Shown: positions 46,555 to 55,885, counted from the first letter of the stretch. The stretch is DNA of 64,000 bases from Rhizobium sp. SSA_523 (GCF_030435705.1 NZ_CP129382.1:372001-436000); one strand, 5' to 3'. Numbers and translations are program-made. The notes: generated by a model not told the origin, from the letters alone.

Positions 46555-47151
46555 TCACGCGCTTGGCTTCACCGTCTCGTATTCCGGAAAAAGCCGCGAG
46601 AATTCCTGCGGCCAGGCGGCCAGCTTCGGCCGACCCTCGGCCCATTGCCCGGCAAAGCGCAGGTCCAGATAGGCGATCAGCGCAGCCAGAGCGAAATGGC
46701 CGGCATTCAGCTTCTTGTCCGTCTTCGGCAGGTTCTCTTCCAGATAATCGAGCCCGCGGACGACCTTGCCCCATTGCTTGTCGATCCAGGGCTGATGGAC
46801 GATCTCGGCCGGCCGGAAGCGACGCTCATACATGATGGCCAGGAGGCAGTCGGTAATTCCGTCGCAAAGCGATTCCATTACCTCCACCTCGGTGCGCTTG
46901 TCGTCTTTCTTCGGATAGAGCTTGCCCTCGGAGAGGCGGTCGAAGAAATGCATGATGGCGACACTGTCATAGACCGGAGGTTCGCCCTCGCGGATCAGGA
47001 CCGGGATCTTGCCCAGCGGGTTGTTGGCCAGCAGTTCCTGCGGCTCGGCATTGGTGTCGGTCTTGACCGATTCTACGTCGATGCCGATATGGCGCGCCGC
47101 CATGCGGCACTTGGCGGAATAGGGGGAGGCGGGGGAATACAGCAATTTCAT
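46555..47151 (-). CDS. Glutathione S-transferase
   Basis: GST-fold protein of 198 residues. The N-terminal thioredoxin-like domain has YSPASPYSAKCRMAAR (candidate catalytic Ser/Cys), the cis-Pro strand GKIPVLI and DSVAIMHFFD. The helical C-terminal domain includes FALAALIAYLDLRF. ATG 47151 gives the MKLLYSPASPYS start. It lies convergent to the porin and just 17 bases after the RNase T2 gene in the same direction. Substrate unknown. Confidence 0.9.
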   Translation of the reverse strand: MKLLYSPASPYSAKCRMAARHIGIDVESVKTDTNAEPQELLANNPLGKIPVLIREGEPPVYDSVAIMHFFDRLSEGKLYPKKDDKRTEVEVMESLCDGITDCLLAIMYERRFRPAEIVHQPWIDKQWGKVVRGLDYLEENLPKTDKKLNAGHFALAALIAYLDLRFAGQWAEGRPKLAAWPQEFSRLFPEYETVKPSA

Positions 47152-47168
47152 CTGGTCTGTCCTATGCT

Positions 47169-47849
47169 TCAGCGTGCCGGCGGCACGGTGATCTGGTTGA
47201 GCGTGCAGCCCTTGCGGTCGACATCGCGGCAATCGCGGAAGGTCAGGTCCTTCGTCAGGCAGATGCGCACTTCCTCCAGCCGCTTGCGTTCGCAGCTGAC
47301 GGCGATTGCCGAGGCGGTCAAGCCGGGATTGGCGCCGATAAAGCTCTGTTCGATCTCTCTGGCGGAATAATCCGACGGATTGGCGATGCCGGTCAGCTGT
47401 TCGGGCAGGTTGATCCTGTCAAAGGCCTGCCGGGTCTTGTTGAGATAGGCTTCGAGATCGAGCCCGGAGCAGCTGCCATGTTTGCGCCACTGATGGGCGA
47501 TCAGGCCTATGGAGGGCATGATGTCGAGATAGCGCCGGCCTAGCGCTTCGGGAATGCGGCGGGGGCCGGCGGCCGCGCAAAATTCCGGATAGCCCGTCTC
47601 GTTCTGTGGCCACAGACCATGGACGATGAAGCCGAACCTCTTGTCCAGGCCGCATTGCTCCGGGCTCTTCTTGCCGCGGCTGCCGCTGCAGAAGGTCGGA
47701 GACCAGGAGAGCGACAGCACGTAGAAGTCGAACTTGCCGGGCGTCTCGTCCCGGGCAAGGGCCGCCGGCGCGGCCGGCAAGAAGAGGGCAAGGCTTGCGG
47801 CGGTCGCCGCTGCCAGGATCAGACGCGAGCCAAGCTGACGGAAGTTCAT
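47169..47849 (-). CDS. Secreted ribonuclease T2
   Basis: Exported RNase of the T2 family that cuts RNA through 2',3'-cyclic phosphates. A signal peptide covers about residues 1-33. The two active-site blocks are FIVHGLWPQ (His77) and HQWRKHGSC (119-127, His124). Seven or more cysteines suggest disulfides in the periplasm. At 226 residues it is a normal length. It would scavenge RNA outside the cytosol. It is transcribed from a spacer of 135 bases after rlmJ. Confidence 0.92.
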   Translation of the reverse strand: MNFRQLGSRLILAAATAASLALFLPAAPAALARDETPGKFDFYVLSLSWSPTFCSGSRGKKSPEQCGLDKRFGFIVHGLWPQNETGYPEFCAAAGPRRIPEALGRRYLDIMPSIGLIAHQWRKHGSCSGLDLEAYLNKTRQAFDRINLPEQLTGIANPSDYSAREIEQSFIGANPGLTASAIAVSCERKRLEEVRICLTKDLTFRDCRDVDRKGCTLNQITVPPAR

Positions 47850-47984
47850 CTATGCCTCCTGAACGGGTCGCGCAGACCATGGCGCAGCTCCCCCTTGGCG
47901 GTCAAGCCACCCTTTCGGCGCGGCTCGATCGGATGCGGTCCGTACACTGCCCGAGAGCTGCCCGAACGCCGCCCGATGGCTTCT

Positions 47985-48848
47985 TCATTGCCGTTCCTTC
48001 TCCTCGCCGCGCAGCCAGAAGGTGCGCGTCGAGGCATAGCGGTCCTGTGCCAGAATATCCTTCAGGACCGGCAGCAGCCGGTGCAGCTCGTCCTTCAGCG
48101 TGAACGGGGGATTGACGATGACAAGGCCGGAGCCGGACAGGCCGGTCGCATCGCGATCGCTTTTCACCGACAATTCGCTGCAGAGCATTTTAGGGATGTC
48201 CAGGGCCTGCAGCGCCTCGTGGAACTCGCGGATCGGCGCGCCGCGCTTCAGGGGATACCAGAGGCAGTATGTGCCGCCGGGAAAGCGGCGATAGGCGGTG
48301 GCAAGGCCCCTCACCATGCGCTCATATTCGCCCTCCACCTCGAAGGGAGGATCGACCAGCACGATGCCGCGCTTCTCCTTGGGCGGCAGATGGGCGCCGA
48401 GCGAAAGCCAGCCGTCGAGGGCGGTGACGCGGACCTGGAAATCGCCTTCGAACAAGCGGGCAAGCCGGAGAACATCCTCCGGATGCAGCTCCATCGCCGC
48501 CAGCCGGTCCTGCGGCCGAAACAAAAGGCGCGCGAGCTTGGGCGAGCCCGGATAGCGGGTCACCTCGCCATTGGGGTTCAGCGACCGCACCGCATCCAGA
48601 TAGGGGGCCAGAATGCCGGCCGATTGCGCGTCGAGTTCTGCGGCCAGCAGGCGTCCGATGCCATCGCGCCATTCGCCGGTCTTCTGCGCCTCCTCCGAGG
48701 AAAGATCGTAGAGACCGATGCCGGCATGCGTATCCAGAACGCGAAACGCCTTGTCCTTGTTCTGCATGTAGCGGATCAACAGGCACAGGACGGCGTGTTT
48801 CAGGACATCGGCAAAATTGCCGGCATGGTAGATGTGCCGATAGTTCAT
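47985..48848 (-). CDS. rlmJ: 23S rRNA adenine(2030)-N6 methyltransferase
   Basis: Methylates A2030 of 23S rRNA before the ribosome is assembled. The 287-residue protein begins MNYRHIYHAGNFADVLKHAVL and has the SAM motif VLDTHAGIGLYDL and the catalytic VLVDPPFEVEGEY. The length matches E. coli RlmJ (280). It is divergent from the molybdopterin oxidoreductase gene, with 86 bases between the starts. Confidence 0.94.
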   Translation of the reverse strand: MNYRHIYHAGNFADVLKHAVLCLLIRYMQNKDKAFRVLDTHAGIGLYDLSSEEAQKTGEWRDGIGRLLAAELDAQSAGILAPYLDAVRSLNPNGEVTRYPGSPKLARLLFRPQDRLAAMELHPEDVLRLARLFEGDFQVRVTALDGWLSLGAHLPPKEKRGIVLVDPPFEVEGEYERMVRGLATAYRRFPGGTYCLWYPLKRGAPIREFHEALQALDIPKMLCSELSVKSDRDATGLSGSGLVIVNPPFTLKDELHRLLPVLKDILAQDRYASTRTFWLRGEEKERQ

Positions 48849-48934
48849 GAACGGGCCTTCTGGCTCTCTTCAATTGATGTGATGCATCGCGAAATCGTCT
48901 TTCTGCGCGGGCTCGCTTGTCCTATAGGAAAGAC

Positions 48935-51082
48935 ATGAACCTTGCGACCCCGATCTCCCTGAAAAACCTCGACAGCCCGACCACTGGCCCCACCACTGGC
49001 CACACCGTCTGTCCGCATGACTGTCCCTCCGCCTGCGCGCTCGACGTGGATCTGACCGCCGACGGCAGGATAGGCCGCGTCCGCGGCTCCAGCGCCAACA
49101 GCTATACGGCAGGCGTCGTCTGCGCCAAGGTCGCCCGCTATGCCGAGCGCCTCTATCATCCCGACCGCTTGCTGACGCCGAAGCGCCGCAGCGGCGCCAA
49201 GGGCGAGGGGAGCTGGCAGGAGATCTCGTGGGATGCCGCGCTCGACGAGATCGCCGAGGCCTTTGTCAAGGCCGAGGCCCGGCATGGCAGCGAGGCGGTC
49301 TGGCCCTATTTCTACGCCGGCACGATGGGGCAGGTGCAGCGCGATTCGATCGAGCGCCTGCGCCATGCCAAACGCTATTCCGGCTTTTTCGGCTCGATCT
49401 GCACCAATATGGCCTGGACCGGCTATGTGATGGGAACAGGTGCGCTCAGAGGCCCCGACCCGCGCGAAATGGCCAAATCCGATTGCATCGTCATCTGGGG
49501 CACCAATCCGGTCTCGACCCAGGTCAATGTGATGACCCACGCGATCAAGGCCCGCAAGGAGCGCGGCGCGACGATCGTTGTCGTCGACATCTATGACAGT
49601 CCGACGATGAAGCAGGCGGATGTGAAGATCGTACTAAAGCCCGGCACCGATGCCGCGCTGGCCTGCGCCGTCATGCATGTGGCCTTCCGCGACGGCCATG
49701 CCGACCGCGCCTATATGGCCCGATATGCCGATGATCCGGCCGGGCTCGAAGCGCATCTTCGGTCGCGGACGCCGGAATGGGCCGCCGCCATCACGGGCGT
49801 GCCGGTGAAGGAGATCGAGGCCTTCGCCCGGCTTGTCGGCACCACAAGGAAGACCTTTTTCCGGCTGGGTTACGGCTTCACCCGGCAGCGCAACGGCACG
49901 GTGGCCATGCATGCCGCGCTGTCGGTCGCAACCGTCCTGGGATCCTGGCAATATGAAGGAGGCGGCGCCTTTCACAATAATGGCGAGCTCTTCAGGCTCG
50001 ACAAGCGGGAGCTGATGGGCACGGCCTATATGGATCCGGAGATCCGCATGCTCGACCAGTCGCAGATCGGCCGCGTGCTCACCGGCGATCCGGTTGCGCT
50101 GCGCCAACGCGGTCCGGTCACAGCACTTCTGATCCAGAACACCAATCCGATGAATATCGCGCCCGAACAGCGGCTGGTGCGGCAGGGTTTCCTGCGCGAT
50201 GATCTCTTCGTCGCCGTGCATGAGCAATTCATGACGGATACCGCCAAAGTGGCGGATATCGTGCTGCCGGCCACCATGTTCGTGGAGCATGACGATCTCT
50301 ACCGGGCGGGCGGTCAGAACCACATCCTGCTCGGGCCGAAGCTGGTGGAGCCGCCGCAAACGGTGCGCACCAATCTCTTCGTCGTCGAGGAATTGGCCAA
50401 GCGGCTGGGTGTCGATCACTATCCGGGCTTTGGCTTGAGCGAGCGCGAGCATATCGACCGCATGCTGCTGCCCAATGGCTATCCCGGCTATGAGCAATTG
50501 CTGGTCGACAAATGGATCGACTGCCAGCCGGGCTTTGACGAGTCGCATTACCTCAACGGTTTCGGTTATCCCGATGGCCGGTTCCGCTTCCGCCCTGATT
50601 GGCAGAACGGCCCTTCGCCGAACAAGACGCCGGCCAGCATCGGGCCGCTCGGTCCGCATACGGCGCTGCCGGCCTTCCCGGACCAGGTCGATGTGATCGA
50701 ACTGGCGGATGCCGAGCATCCCTTCCGTCTTGCCACCTCGCCGGCGCGCAACTTCCTGAACTCGACCTTTGCGGAAACCAAGACCTCCCGCGACAAGGAA
50801 GGACGCCCGGAGGTCATGGTTCATCCGGAGGATGCCGCCGCATACGGCCTCGAGGACGGCGCCATTGTTCGCATCGGCAACCGCCGCGGCGATCTCCGCA
50901 TCCATGTGAGGATCGCGGCAACCGCAAGGCGCGGCGTGCTGATCGCCGAAGGGCTCTGGCCCAACGCATCGCATCTGGACGGCGAGGGCATCAATGTGCT
51001 GACCGGTGCCGATCCGGTCGCGCCTTACGGCGGAGCCGCCGTGCATGACAACCGGGTCTGGCTGAAGAGAGCAGAAGCATGA
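48935..51082 (+). CDS. Molybdopterin oxidoreductase with [4Fe-4S] cluster
   Basis: Large Mo-bis-MGD oxidoreductase of the DMSO-reductase superfamily, 715 residues. The cluster cysteines are Cys26, Cys30, Cys34 and Cys63. Segments such as VIWGTNPVSTQVN and the C-terminal molybdopterin-dinucleotide-binding domain (from about residue 600, FRLATSPARNFLNSTFAETK) are standard. No twin-Arg signal is seen, so it is probably cytosolic. ATG 48935 follows AGGAAAG. Its stop overlaps nudK as ATGA. Substrate is unknown; families include formate dehydrogenases and DMSO/biotin-sulfoxide reductases, and no membrane partner gene is present. Confidence 0.85.
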   Translation: MNLATPISLKNLDSPTTGPTTGHTVCPHDCPSACALDVDLTADGRIGRVRGSSANSYTAGVVCAKVARYAERLYHPDRLLTPKRRSGAKGEGSWQEISWDAALDEIAEAFVKAEARHGSEAVWPYFYAGTMGQVQRDSIERLRHAKRYSGFFGSICTNMAWTGYVMGTGALRGPDPREMAKSDCIVIWGTNPVSTQVNVMTHAIKARKERGATIVVVDIYDSPTMKQADVKIVLKPGTDAALACAVMHVAFRDGHADRAYMARYADDPAGLEAHLRSRTPEWAAAITGVPVKEIEAFARLVGTTRKTFFRLGYGFTRQRNGTVAMHAALSVATVLGSWQYEGGGAFHNNGELFRLDKRELMGTAYMDPEIRMLDQSQIGRVLTGDPVALRQRGPVTALLIQNTNPMNIAPEQRLVRQGFLRDDLFVAVHEQFMTDTAKVADIVLPATMFVEHDDLYRAGGQNHILLGPKLVEPPQTVRTNLFVVEELAKRLGVDHYPGFGLSEREHIDRMLLPNGYPGYEQLLVDKWIDCQPGFDESHYLNGFGYPDGRFRFRPDWQNGPSPNKTPASIGPLGPHTALPAFPDQVDVIELADAEHPFRLATSPARNFLNSTFAETKTSRDKEGRPEVMVHPEDAAAYGLEDGAIVRIGNRRGDLRIHVRIAATARRGVLIAEGLWPNASHLDGEGINVLTGADPVAPYGGAAVHDNRVWLKRAEA

Positions 51083-51672
51083 ATACGGCTAAGCGCAGAA
51101 CAATCGCCATTGTCGACGAAAAGCTGCTGTCCGACAACTGGTACCACCTGCACCGCGTGACCTTCGATTATACCGACAGCAAGGGCCGGACCGAGCGGAT
51201 GAACCGCGAGGTCTATGACCGCGGCAATGGGGCGACAATCCTGCTCTATGATCCCAAGCGCGATCTCGTGGTTCTGGTGCGCCAGTTCCGCATGCCGGCC
51301 TACAAGAATGGCCATGACGGCTTCCTGATCGAGACGCCGGCCGGGCTTCTCGATGGCGATCATCCCGAAGAAGCAATTCGTCGGGAGGCGGTCGAGGAGA
51401 CCGGCTACCAGGTCAGGGATGTGCGTTTCCTGTTCAAATGCTTCATGTCGCCCGGCGCGGTGACCGAAATCATCCACTTCTTCGCCGCCACGATCGATAC
51501 CACCGACCGCGTCTCCGAAGGCGGCGGGCTGGATGAGGAGCATGAGGATATCGAAGTGTTGGAAATCCCCCTCGCAAAGGCGCTTGCCATGATCGAGAGC
51601 GGCGAGATCTGCGACGGCAAGACCATCATGCTGCTGCACTGGGCGGCCCTGAACCGCGACCGCCTCGGCTGA
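51079..51672 (+). CDS. nudK: GDP-mannose pyrophosphatase-type Nudix hydrolase
   Basis: Nudix hydrolase of 197 residues that resembles E. coli NudK closely: the shared REVYDRGNGATILLYD, the FLIETPAGLLDGD region leading into the REAVEETGY of the Nudix box, and FMSPGAVTEIIHFF. The E. coli enzyme cleaves GDP-mannose to mannose-1-phosphate and GMP. The start overlaps the molybdopterin oxidoreductase stop by four bases, so they are translated together. Because of this pairing, cleaving a cofactor-related nucleotide diphosphate is also a possibility. Confidence 0.88.
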   Translation: MNTAKRRTIAIVDEKLLSDNWYHLHRVTFDYTDSKGRTERMNREVYDRGNGATILLYDPKRDLVVLVRQFRMPAYKNGHDGFLIETPAGLLDGDHPEEAIRREAVEETGYQVRDVRFLFKCFMSPGAVTEIIHFFAATIDTTDRVSEGGGLDEEHEDIEVLEIPLAKALAMIESGEICDGKTIMLLHWAALNRDRLG

Positions 51673-51732
51673 CGGCCGGAACAGTTGCAAGGGTTAGGGC
51701 GTTTCCCCGGTCCCCCAAACCGAGGACCTCGC

Positions 51733-52554
51733 ATGACCAAGATCAAGACACGCTCCGGCACCGAACTCTATGTGAAGGATTGGGGGCGTGGCCGACCCGT
51801 CGTGCTCCTGCACGGATGGCCGCTGACCTGCGATACCTGGGACGATTTCGCCATGCAGGCCGCGCAATCCGGATTCCGCGCGATCTCCTATGACCGTCGC
51901 GGGTTCGGCCGGTCCGATCAGCCCTTTGACGGGTATGATTATGATACGCTGTCGGATGACCTGGCCGATGTCCTCGCGGCCACAGGCGCCGAGGATGCGG
52001 CTCTCTTCGGCTTTTCGATGGGCGGCGGCGAGGTCGCGCGCTACATGTCGCGCCATGGTGGCCGCAATGTCTCGAAGGCGGCGCTCATCGCCTCCGTCGT
52101 TCCTTTCATGCTGAAGACGCCGGACAATCCGGACGGCACGCCGCAATCGACCTTCGACGAGATGACGAAGGGCATGATGGAGGACCGCGCAGCCTTCTTC
52201 CAGTCCTTCTTCAAGACCTTCTACGGTGTTGGCATGTTCACCGGCTCGGTCAGCGACGCGGTGATCGACTGGTCCTTCAACCAGGCAATGATGGCGGGCC
52301 TGAAGCCGACTTTGGCCTGCGCCGAGGCTTTTGCGACGACCGATTTCCGGCCCGATCTTGCGCATTTCAAGGTTCCGACGCTGATCATCCACGGCACGGG
52401 CGACGAGACCGTTCCGATCGATGCGGCTGGACGCGCTGCGGCGGCCGGCATTCCTGGAGCACGGCTGGTCGAATATGATGGCGCACCGCATGGTCTCTTC
52501 GCCTCTCACAAGCAGAAACTCACCGAGGACCTCATGACCTTCTTGCGCAGCTGA
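51733..52554 (+). CDS. Alpha/beta hydrolase, chloroperoxidase/arylesterase-like
   Basis: Alpha/beta hydrolase of 273 residues. Nucleophile Ser in GFSMGGGEVARY (about residue 97), acid in GTGDETVPID and base in GAPHGLF make the triad. The oxyanion region is LLHGWPLTCDTW. The type is the bacterial non-heme chloroperoxidase/arylesterase group, which are in practice perhydrolases or esterases. ATG 51733 is chosen since the upstream frame overlaps the spacer after nudK. It is followed by a strong terminator. Confidence 0.88.
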   Translation: MTKIKTRSGTELYVKDWGRGRPVVLLHGWPLTCDTWDDFAMQAAQSGFRAISYDRRGFGRSDQPFDGYDYDTLSDDLADVLAATGAEDAALFGFSMGGGEVARYMSRHGGRNVSKAALIASVVPFMLKTPDNPDGTPQSTFDEMTKGMMEDRAAFFQSFFKTFYGVGMFTGSVSDAVIDWSFNQAMMAGLKPTLACAEAFATTDFRPDLAHFKVPTLIIHGTGDETVPIDAAGRAAAAGIPGARLVEYDGAPHGLFASHKQKLTEDLMTFLRS

Positions 52555-52596
52555 GCGCAGTCCGCATCGCCGGATCACGGCCTCCATGAAGAAAGA

Positions 52597-52629
52597 CCCG
52601 CCGTCGCACATCGCGCCGGCGGTTTTTTT
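52597..52629 (+). terminator. Rho-independent terminator after the hydrolase
   Basis: Stem CCGCCG (52598-52603) with CGGCGG (52617-52622), partial inner pairing, followed by seven T residues. It ends the hydrolase message and insulates the BigR unit. Confidence 0.85.
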
Positions 52630-52691
52630 CGCGCTCCGGCGCCGGACCCTTCGCCGGACGGGCTGTCGTGCCGCTTGAACGATTAGACGAT

Positions 52692-52719
52692 ATACATTAT
52701 ATTAAAGCGTATATTGTAT
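52692..52719. promoter_or_regulatory. 28-bp palindromic operator of the BigR unit
   Basis: Half-sites ATACATTATA and TATATTGTAT are separated by eight bases and lie 21 bases upstream of the preferred bigR start. The AT-rich sequence also provides promoter elements, so binding would block transcription. BigR proteins bind AT-rich palindromes of this kind, and in a longer reading frame the site would fall inside the gene, which argues for the downstream start. Confidence 0.7.
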
Positions 52720-52739
52720 TGCAGCAGGCGCTTCAGACC

Positions 52740-53084
52740 ATGATGAATCACGTGCATTCGCCCTCCCTGCTCATGGGAAATACGGACGCGCTCCAGGAGC
52801 GCGCTGCGGAAGTGGCCGGCCATCTCAAAGTGCTGGCCCATCCTGTCCGCCTGATCCTCGCCTGCGCGCTGGTCGAGGGGGAATTTTCCGTCGGCGCACT
52901 GGAGGAGAAACTTCAGGTCCGTCAGCCGACGCTCTCCCAGCAGCTGACCGTCCTCCGGACGGCGGGCATTGTCGAGACGCGCCGGGAGGGTAAGCAAATC
53001 TTCTACGCATTGAGCCAGACGAAGACGAGAGACCTGATGGCCGCCTTGTTTGCCATCTTCTGCAGCGAGGACCAAGCAAGATGA
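52740..53084 (+). CDS. bigR: BigR-type ArsR-family persulfide/sulfide-responsive repressor
   Basis: Winged-helix repressor of the ArsR family, 114 residues from ATG 52740 (a second ATG follows at once). The sequence from HPVRL to the C-terminus is close to Xylella and Agrobacterium BigR, and the two sensor cysteines are at Cys42 and Cys108 exactly as numbered in BigR; they form a di- or tetrasulfide in response to sulfane sulfur and release DNA. Longer starts are possible but would read through the palindrome. Its stop overlaps the next gene as ATGA, so regulator and transporter are coupled. Confidence 0.9.
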   Translation: MMNHVHSPSLLMGNTDALQERAAEVAGHLKVLAHPVRLILACALVEGEFSVGALEEKLQVRQPTLSQQLTVLRTAGIVETRREGKQIFYALSQTKTRDLMAALFAIFCSEDQAR

Positions 53085-53488
53085 CCCCTTATCTTCCGTC
53101 CTTGGCCGGCGGGCTGCTGATCGGCCTCTCGGCCATCCTCTACCTCGTTTTAACCGGCCGCATTGCCGGCATCAGCGGCATTCTCGGGCGGTTCGTCCAG
53201 GGCGGATCGCCGCTTCTGAACGGTGCTTTCGTGCTCGGCCTCGTGCTTGGTCCGGTGGTCTTTCGATCGGCCAGCGGAAGCTGGCCGCAGGTCACGATCA
53301 CGGCCGGTCTGCCGCTTGCCATCCTGGCCGGTATGCTGGTCGGCATCGGAACGCGCATGGGGTCCGGCTGCACCAGCGGCCACGGCATTCTGGGGCTGGC
53401 GCGCCTGTCGCCGCGTTCGATCGCCGCCGTCGTCACCTTTCTGGCGGCCGGCATCGTCACCGTGACGCTGATGCGGGGGAGCCTCTGA
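53081..53488 (+). CDS. YeeE/YedE-family transporter half 1
   Basis: Membrane protein of 135 residues with about four hydrophobic segments and the signature SGCTSGHG (near residues 95-102), where the conserved cysteine may carry sulfur. YeeE/YedE proteins import thiosulfate or other sulfane sulfur. It is the first of two adjacent halves, overlapping bigR by four bases and the second half by one. This split arrangement is seen in BigR operons. Named PmpA in some studies. Confidence 0.88.
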   Translation: MTPYLPSLAGGLLIGLSAILYLVLTGRIAGISGILGRFVQGGSPLLNGAFVLGLVLGPVVFRSASGSWPQVTITAGLPLAILAGMLVGIGTRMGSGCTSGHGILGLARLSPRSIAAVVTFLAAGIVTVTLMRGSL

Positions 53489-53916
53489 TGCAACGCTATG
53501 CGCAACCGCTTGCCGCGCTCCTCTGCGGCACTCTGTTCGGTTTTGGCCTGGCGCTGTCCGGCATGCTGAACCCGGCCCGCGTCCAAGGCTTCCTTGATCT
53601 CTTCGGCGCCTGGGATCCAAGCCTGATCTTCGTTCTGGGCGGCGCCGTTCTGGTGGCCATGGCCGGCATGCTTGTGGTTCGGCGGATGCAGCGACCGGTG
53701 CTGGCCGACAGCTTCCAGATCCCGGAAAATCGCTCGATCGACGCGAAGCTCCTGCTGGGCTCGGCCCTGTTCGGCATTGGCTGGGGGCTCGGCGGTTTCT
53801 GCCCGGGACCGGCGCTCGCGGCCCTGTCCATGGGCTATCTCGCACCCGTCATCTTCGTTGTGGCGATGATCTGCGGCATGGTCGTGCATGACCGGTTTCT
53901 TGCCGGCCGCCTCTGA
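53488..53916 (+). CDS. YeeE/YedE-family transporter half 2
   Basis: Second YeeE/YedE half, 142 residues with four to five hydrophobic segments and the matching signature GWGLGGFCPGPAL with its conserved cysteine. ATG 53488 shares a base with the stop of the first half (TGATG). The two halves together would equal a single full-length YeeE protein. In other rhizobia this pair is followed or preceded by a sulfur dioxygenase gene (Blh/DUF442); here the next gene is purN on the other strand, so that enzyme is missing from this locus. Confidence 0.88.
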   Translation: MQRYAQPLAALLCGTLFGFGLALSGMLNPARVQGFLDLFGAWDPSLIFVLGGAVLVAMAGMLVVRRMQRPVLADSFQIPENRSIDAKLLLGSALFGIGWGLGGFCPGPALAALSMGYLAPVIFVVAMICGMVVHDRFLAGRL

Positions 53917-53953
53917 TCGCGCGATAGGATCACGGAGAGACGTTGAAAAAGCC

Positions 53954-54610
53954 TCAGGCGCTGATCAGCATTTCCTCGGCGCCGACATTGGCTCCGTCGC
54001 GCTCGACCCGGCCATTCGCAGCCATACGCACCCGGCCTTCCGCCACCAGGCGCAGGGCCAGCGGATAGGTCCTGTGCTCGACTGTCAGGACGCGGGCGGC
54101 AAGACTGTCTTCGGTGTCCTGCGGCAGAACCGGCACGACCGCCTGGGCGATGCAGGGCCCTTCATCCATGCCCTCGGTGACGAAATGAACCGTGCAGCCG
54201 GTTACCCGGACGCCGGCATCCAGCGCCCGCCGATGGGTGTGGAGACCGGCAAACAGCGGCAGGAGCGAAGGATGGATATTGAGGATGCGACCCTCATAGG
54301 GCCGGATGAATTCGGCCGAAAGCAGCCGCATATAGCCCGCAAGGCAGATAATATCCGGCTTCAGCTCGGCCAGCGCCTGAAGAACGGCGGCCTCGTGCTC
54401 CGGCTTGCTGGCATAGTCCTTCCGCTCCAGCGCAAGGCTTGCAATGTTGCGGGCTTCTGCCTTGGCAAGACCGCCGGCCGCGGCCTTGTCGGAAATCACG
54501 CCGACGATTTCGGCCGGGAAATCCGAAGCCGAACAGGCCTCGGCCAGCGCTTCCATATTGGAGCCGCTGCCGGAAATCAGGACGACGACGCGTTTTCTGG
54601 CCGGGCTCAT
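53954..54610 (-). CDS. purN: Phosphoribosylglycinamide formyltransferase
   Basis: Folate-dependent formylation of GAR in purine synthesis. The 218-residue protein has GSGSNMEAL near residue 13 as the phosphate loop, [10 protein letters not shown] with catalytic His113, and Asn/Asp residues in the [11 protein letters not shown] region. It overlaps the purM stop by four bases (ATGA), so the pair is a tight operon. A low-complexity frame upstream belongs to a shadow and is not part of the gene. Confidence 0.96.
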   Translation of the reverse strand: MSPARKRVVVLISGSGSNMEALAEACSASDFPAEIVGVISDKAAAGGLAKAEARNIASLALERKDYASKPEHEAAVLQALAELKPDIICLAGYMRLLSAEFIRPYEGRILNIHPSLLPLFAGLHTHRRALDAGVRVTGCTVHFVTEGMDEGPCIAQAVVPVLPQDTEDSLAARVLTVEHRTYPLALRLVAEGRVRMAANGRVERDGANVGAEEMLISA

Positions 54611-55680
54611 AGAGCAAGCGTGCCCTTGTAGAGCGTGCCGGCGGCGCCCTCGGCGCGGCCTACGATCTGGCCGAGCGGCACGACGATTTCGCCGTCCGCC
54701 GAGAGGCTCTCGGTCACCGCCGCGACATTGGCGGCGGAGACGACCGCAATCATGCCGATACCGCAATTGAAGGTGCGCAGCATTTCCTGCGCGGCGACCC
54801 CGCCGGTTTTGGCAAGCCAGGAGAAGACAGGCGGCACCGGAATGCTGTCGAGATCGATCTCGGCAGCCAGATTGTCGGGCAGAACCCGCGGAATATTGTC
54901 GGGAAAGCCGCCGCCGGTGATATGGGCGAGCGCCTTGATGCCGCCGGTGGCGCGGATCGCCTTCAACAGCGGCTTCACATAGATGCGGGTCGGCGTAAGC
55001 AAGGCTTCGCCAAGCGTCTTGCCCTCGGCAAACGGGGCAGGGGCGTCGAAGCCGAGCCCGGAGAGCGTGACGATCTTGCGCACCAGCGAGAAGCCGTTGG
55101 AATGCACGCCGGACGAGGTGAGGCCGAGAATGACATCGCCCTCCATCAGGTCGCCGGTCGGCAGCAACTGGCCACGCTCGGCGGCGCCGACGGCAAAGCC
55201 GGCAAGATCGTAATCGCCATCGGAATACATTCCGGGCATTTCGGCCGTTTCGCCGCCGATCAGGGCGCAGCCGGCCTGCCGGCAGCCATCGGCGATGCCG
55301 AGCACGATGGCGGCACCCTGTTCGGGATCGAGCTTGCCGGTGGCGAAATAGTCGAGGAAGAACAAGGGTTCGGCGCCCTGCACCACGAGATCGTTGACGC
55401 ACATGGCAACCAGATCGATACCGACGCTATCGTGGCGGCCGGCATCGATGGCGATCTTGAGCTTTGTGCCGACGCCGTCATTGGCAGCCACCAGAACCGG
55501 ATCGGTGAAGCCGGCGGCCCTGAGGTCGAACAGGCCGCCAAAGCCGCCGATCTCGCCATCGGCGCCGGGGCGGCGGGTCGAGCGGACGGCCGGCTTGATC
55601 TTTTCCACCATCAGGTTGCCGGCATCGATATCGACACCCGCGTCGCTGTAGGTCAGACCGTTCTTGCCCGTATCGCTCAT
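54607..55680 (-). CDS. purM: Phosphoribosylformylglycinamidine cyclo-ligase
   Basis: AIR synthetase of purine synthesis (ATP-dependent ring closure of FGAM). The 357-residue protein begins [18 protein letters not shown] and has the ATP-site segment VGTKLKIA, the [13 protein letters not shown] region and the C-terminal [12 protein letters not shown] 55680 is the family start. The next gene purN uses its product's predecessor in the same pathway. Confidence 0.97.
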   Translation of the reverse strand: MSDTGKNGLTYSDAGVDIDAGNLMVEKIKPAVRSTRRPGADGEIGGFGGLFDLRAAGFTDPVLVAANDGVGTKLKIAIDAGRHDSVGIDLVAMCVNDLVVQGAEPLFFLDYFATGKLDPEQGAAIVLGIADGCRQAGCALIGGETAEMPGMYSDGDYDLAGFAVGAAERGQLLPTGDLMEGDVILGLTSSGVHSNGFSLVRKIVTLSGLGFDAPAPFAEGKTLGEALLTPTRIYVKPLLKAIRATGGIKALAHITGGGFPDNIPRVLPDNLAAEIDLDSIPVPPVFSWLAKTGGVAAQEMLRTFNCGIGMIAVVSAANVAAVTESLSADGEIVVPLGQIVGRAEGAAGTLYKGTLAL

Positions 55681-55885
55681 TGCCCGTCTCCGCATGTCCG
55701 AGAGCCACGTCCTGGAAGAAGCGTCGCCATTGCACGGAGTGTCGCCAGATGCAAGGCTCGCGCACCAAATCGGCCCGGTTTTCCAAGCTCTCCCGGTCCG
55801 CGTTGCGCAAAATCCGAGCCTGCCTTGACCTTGTCGTGAAGACACGCCATGCCTGTCGCCATCACCTGAAGCGCAAGGATCCCCA

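Noticed and set aside
52597..52680. Second hairpin around GCGCCGGACC...CGCCGG after the T run
   Set aside because: It is weak and redundant with the strong terminator just before it.
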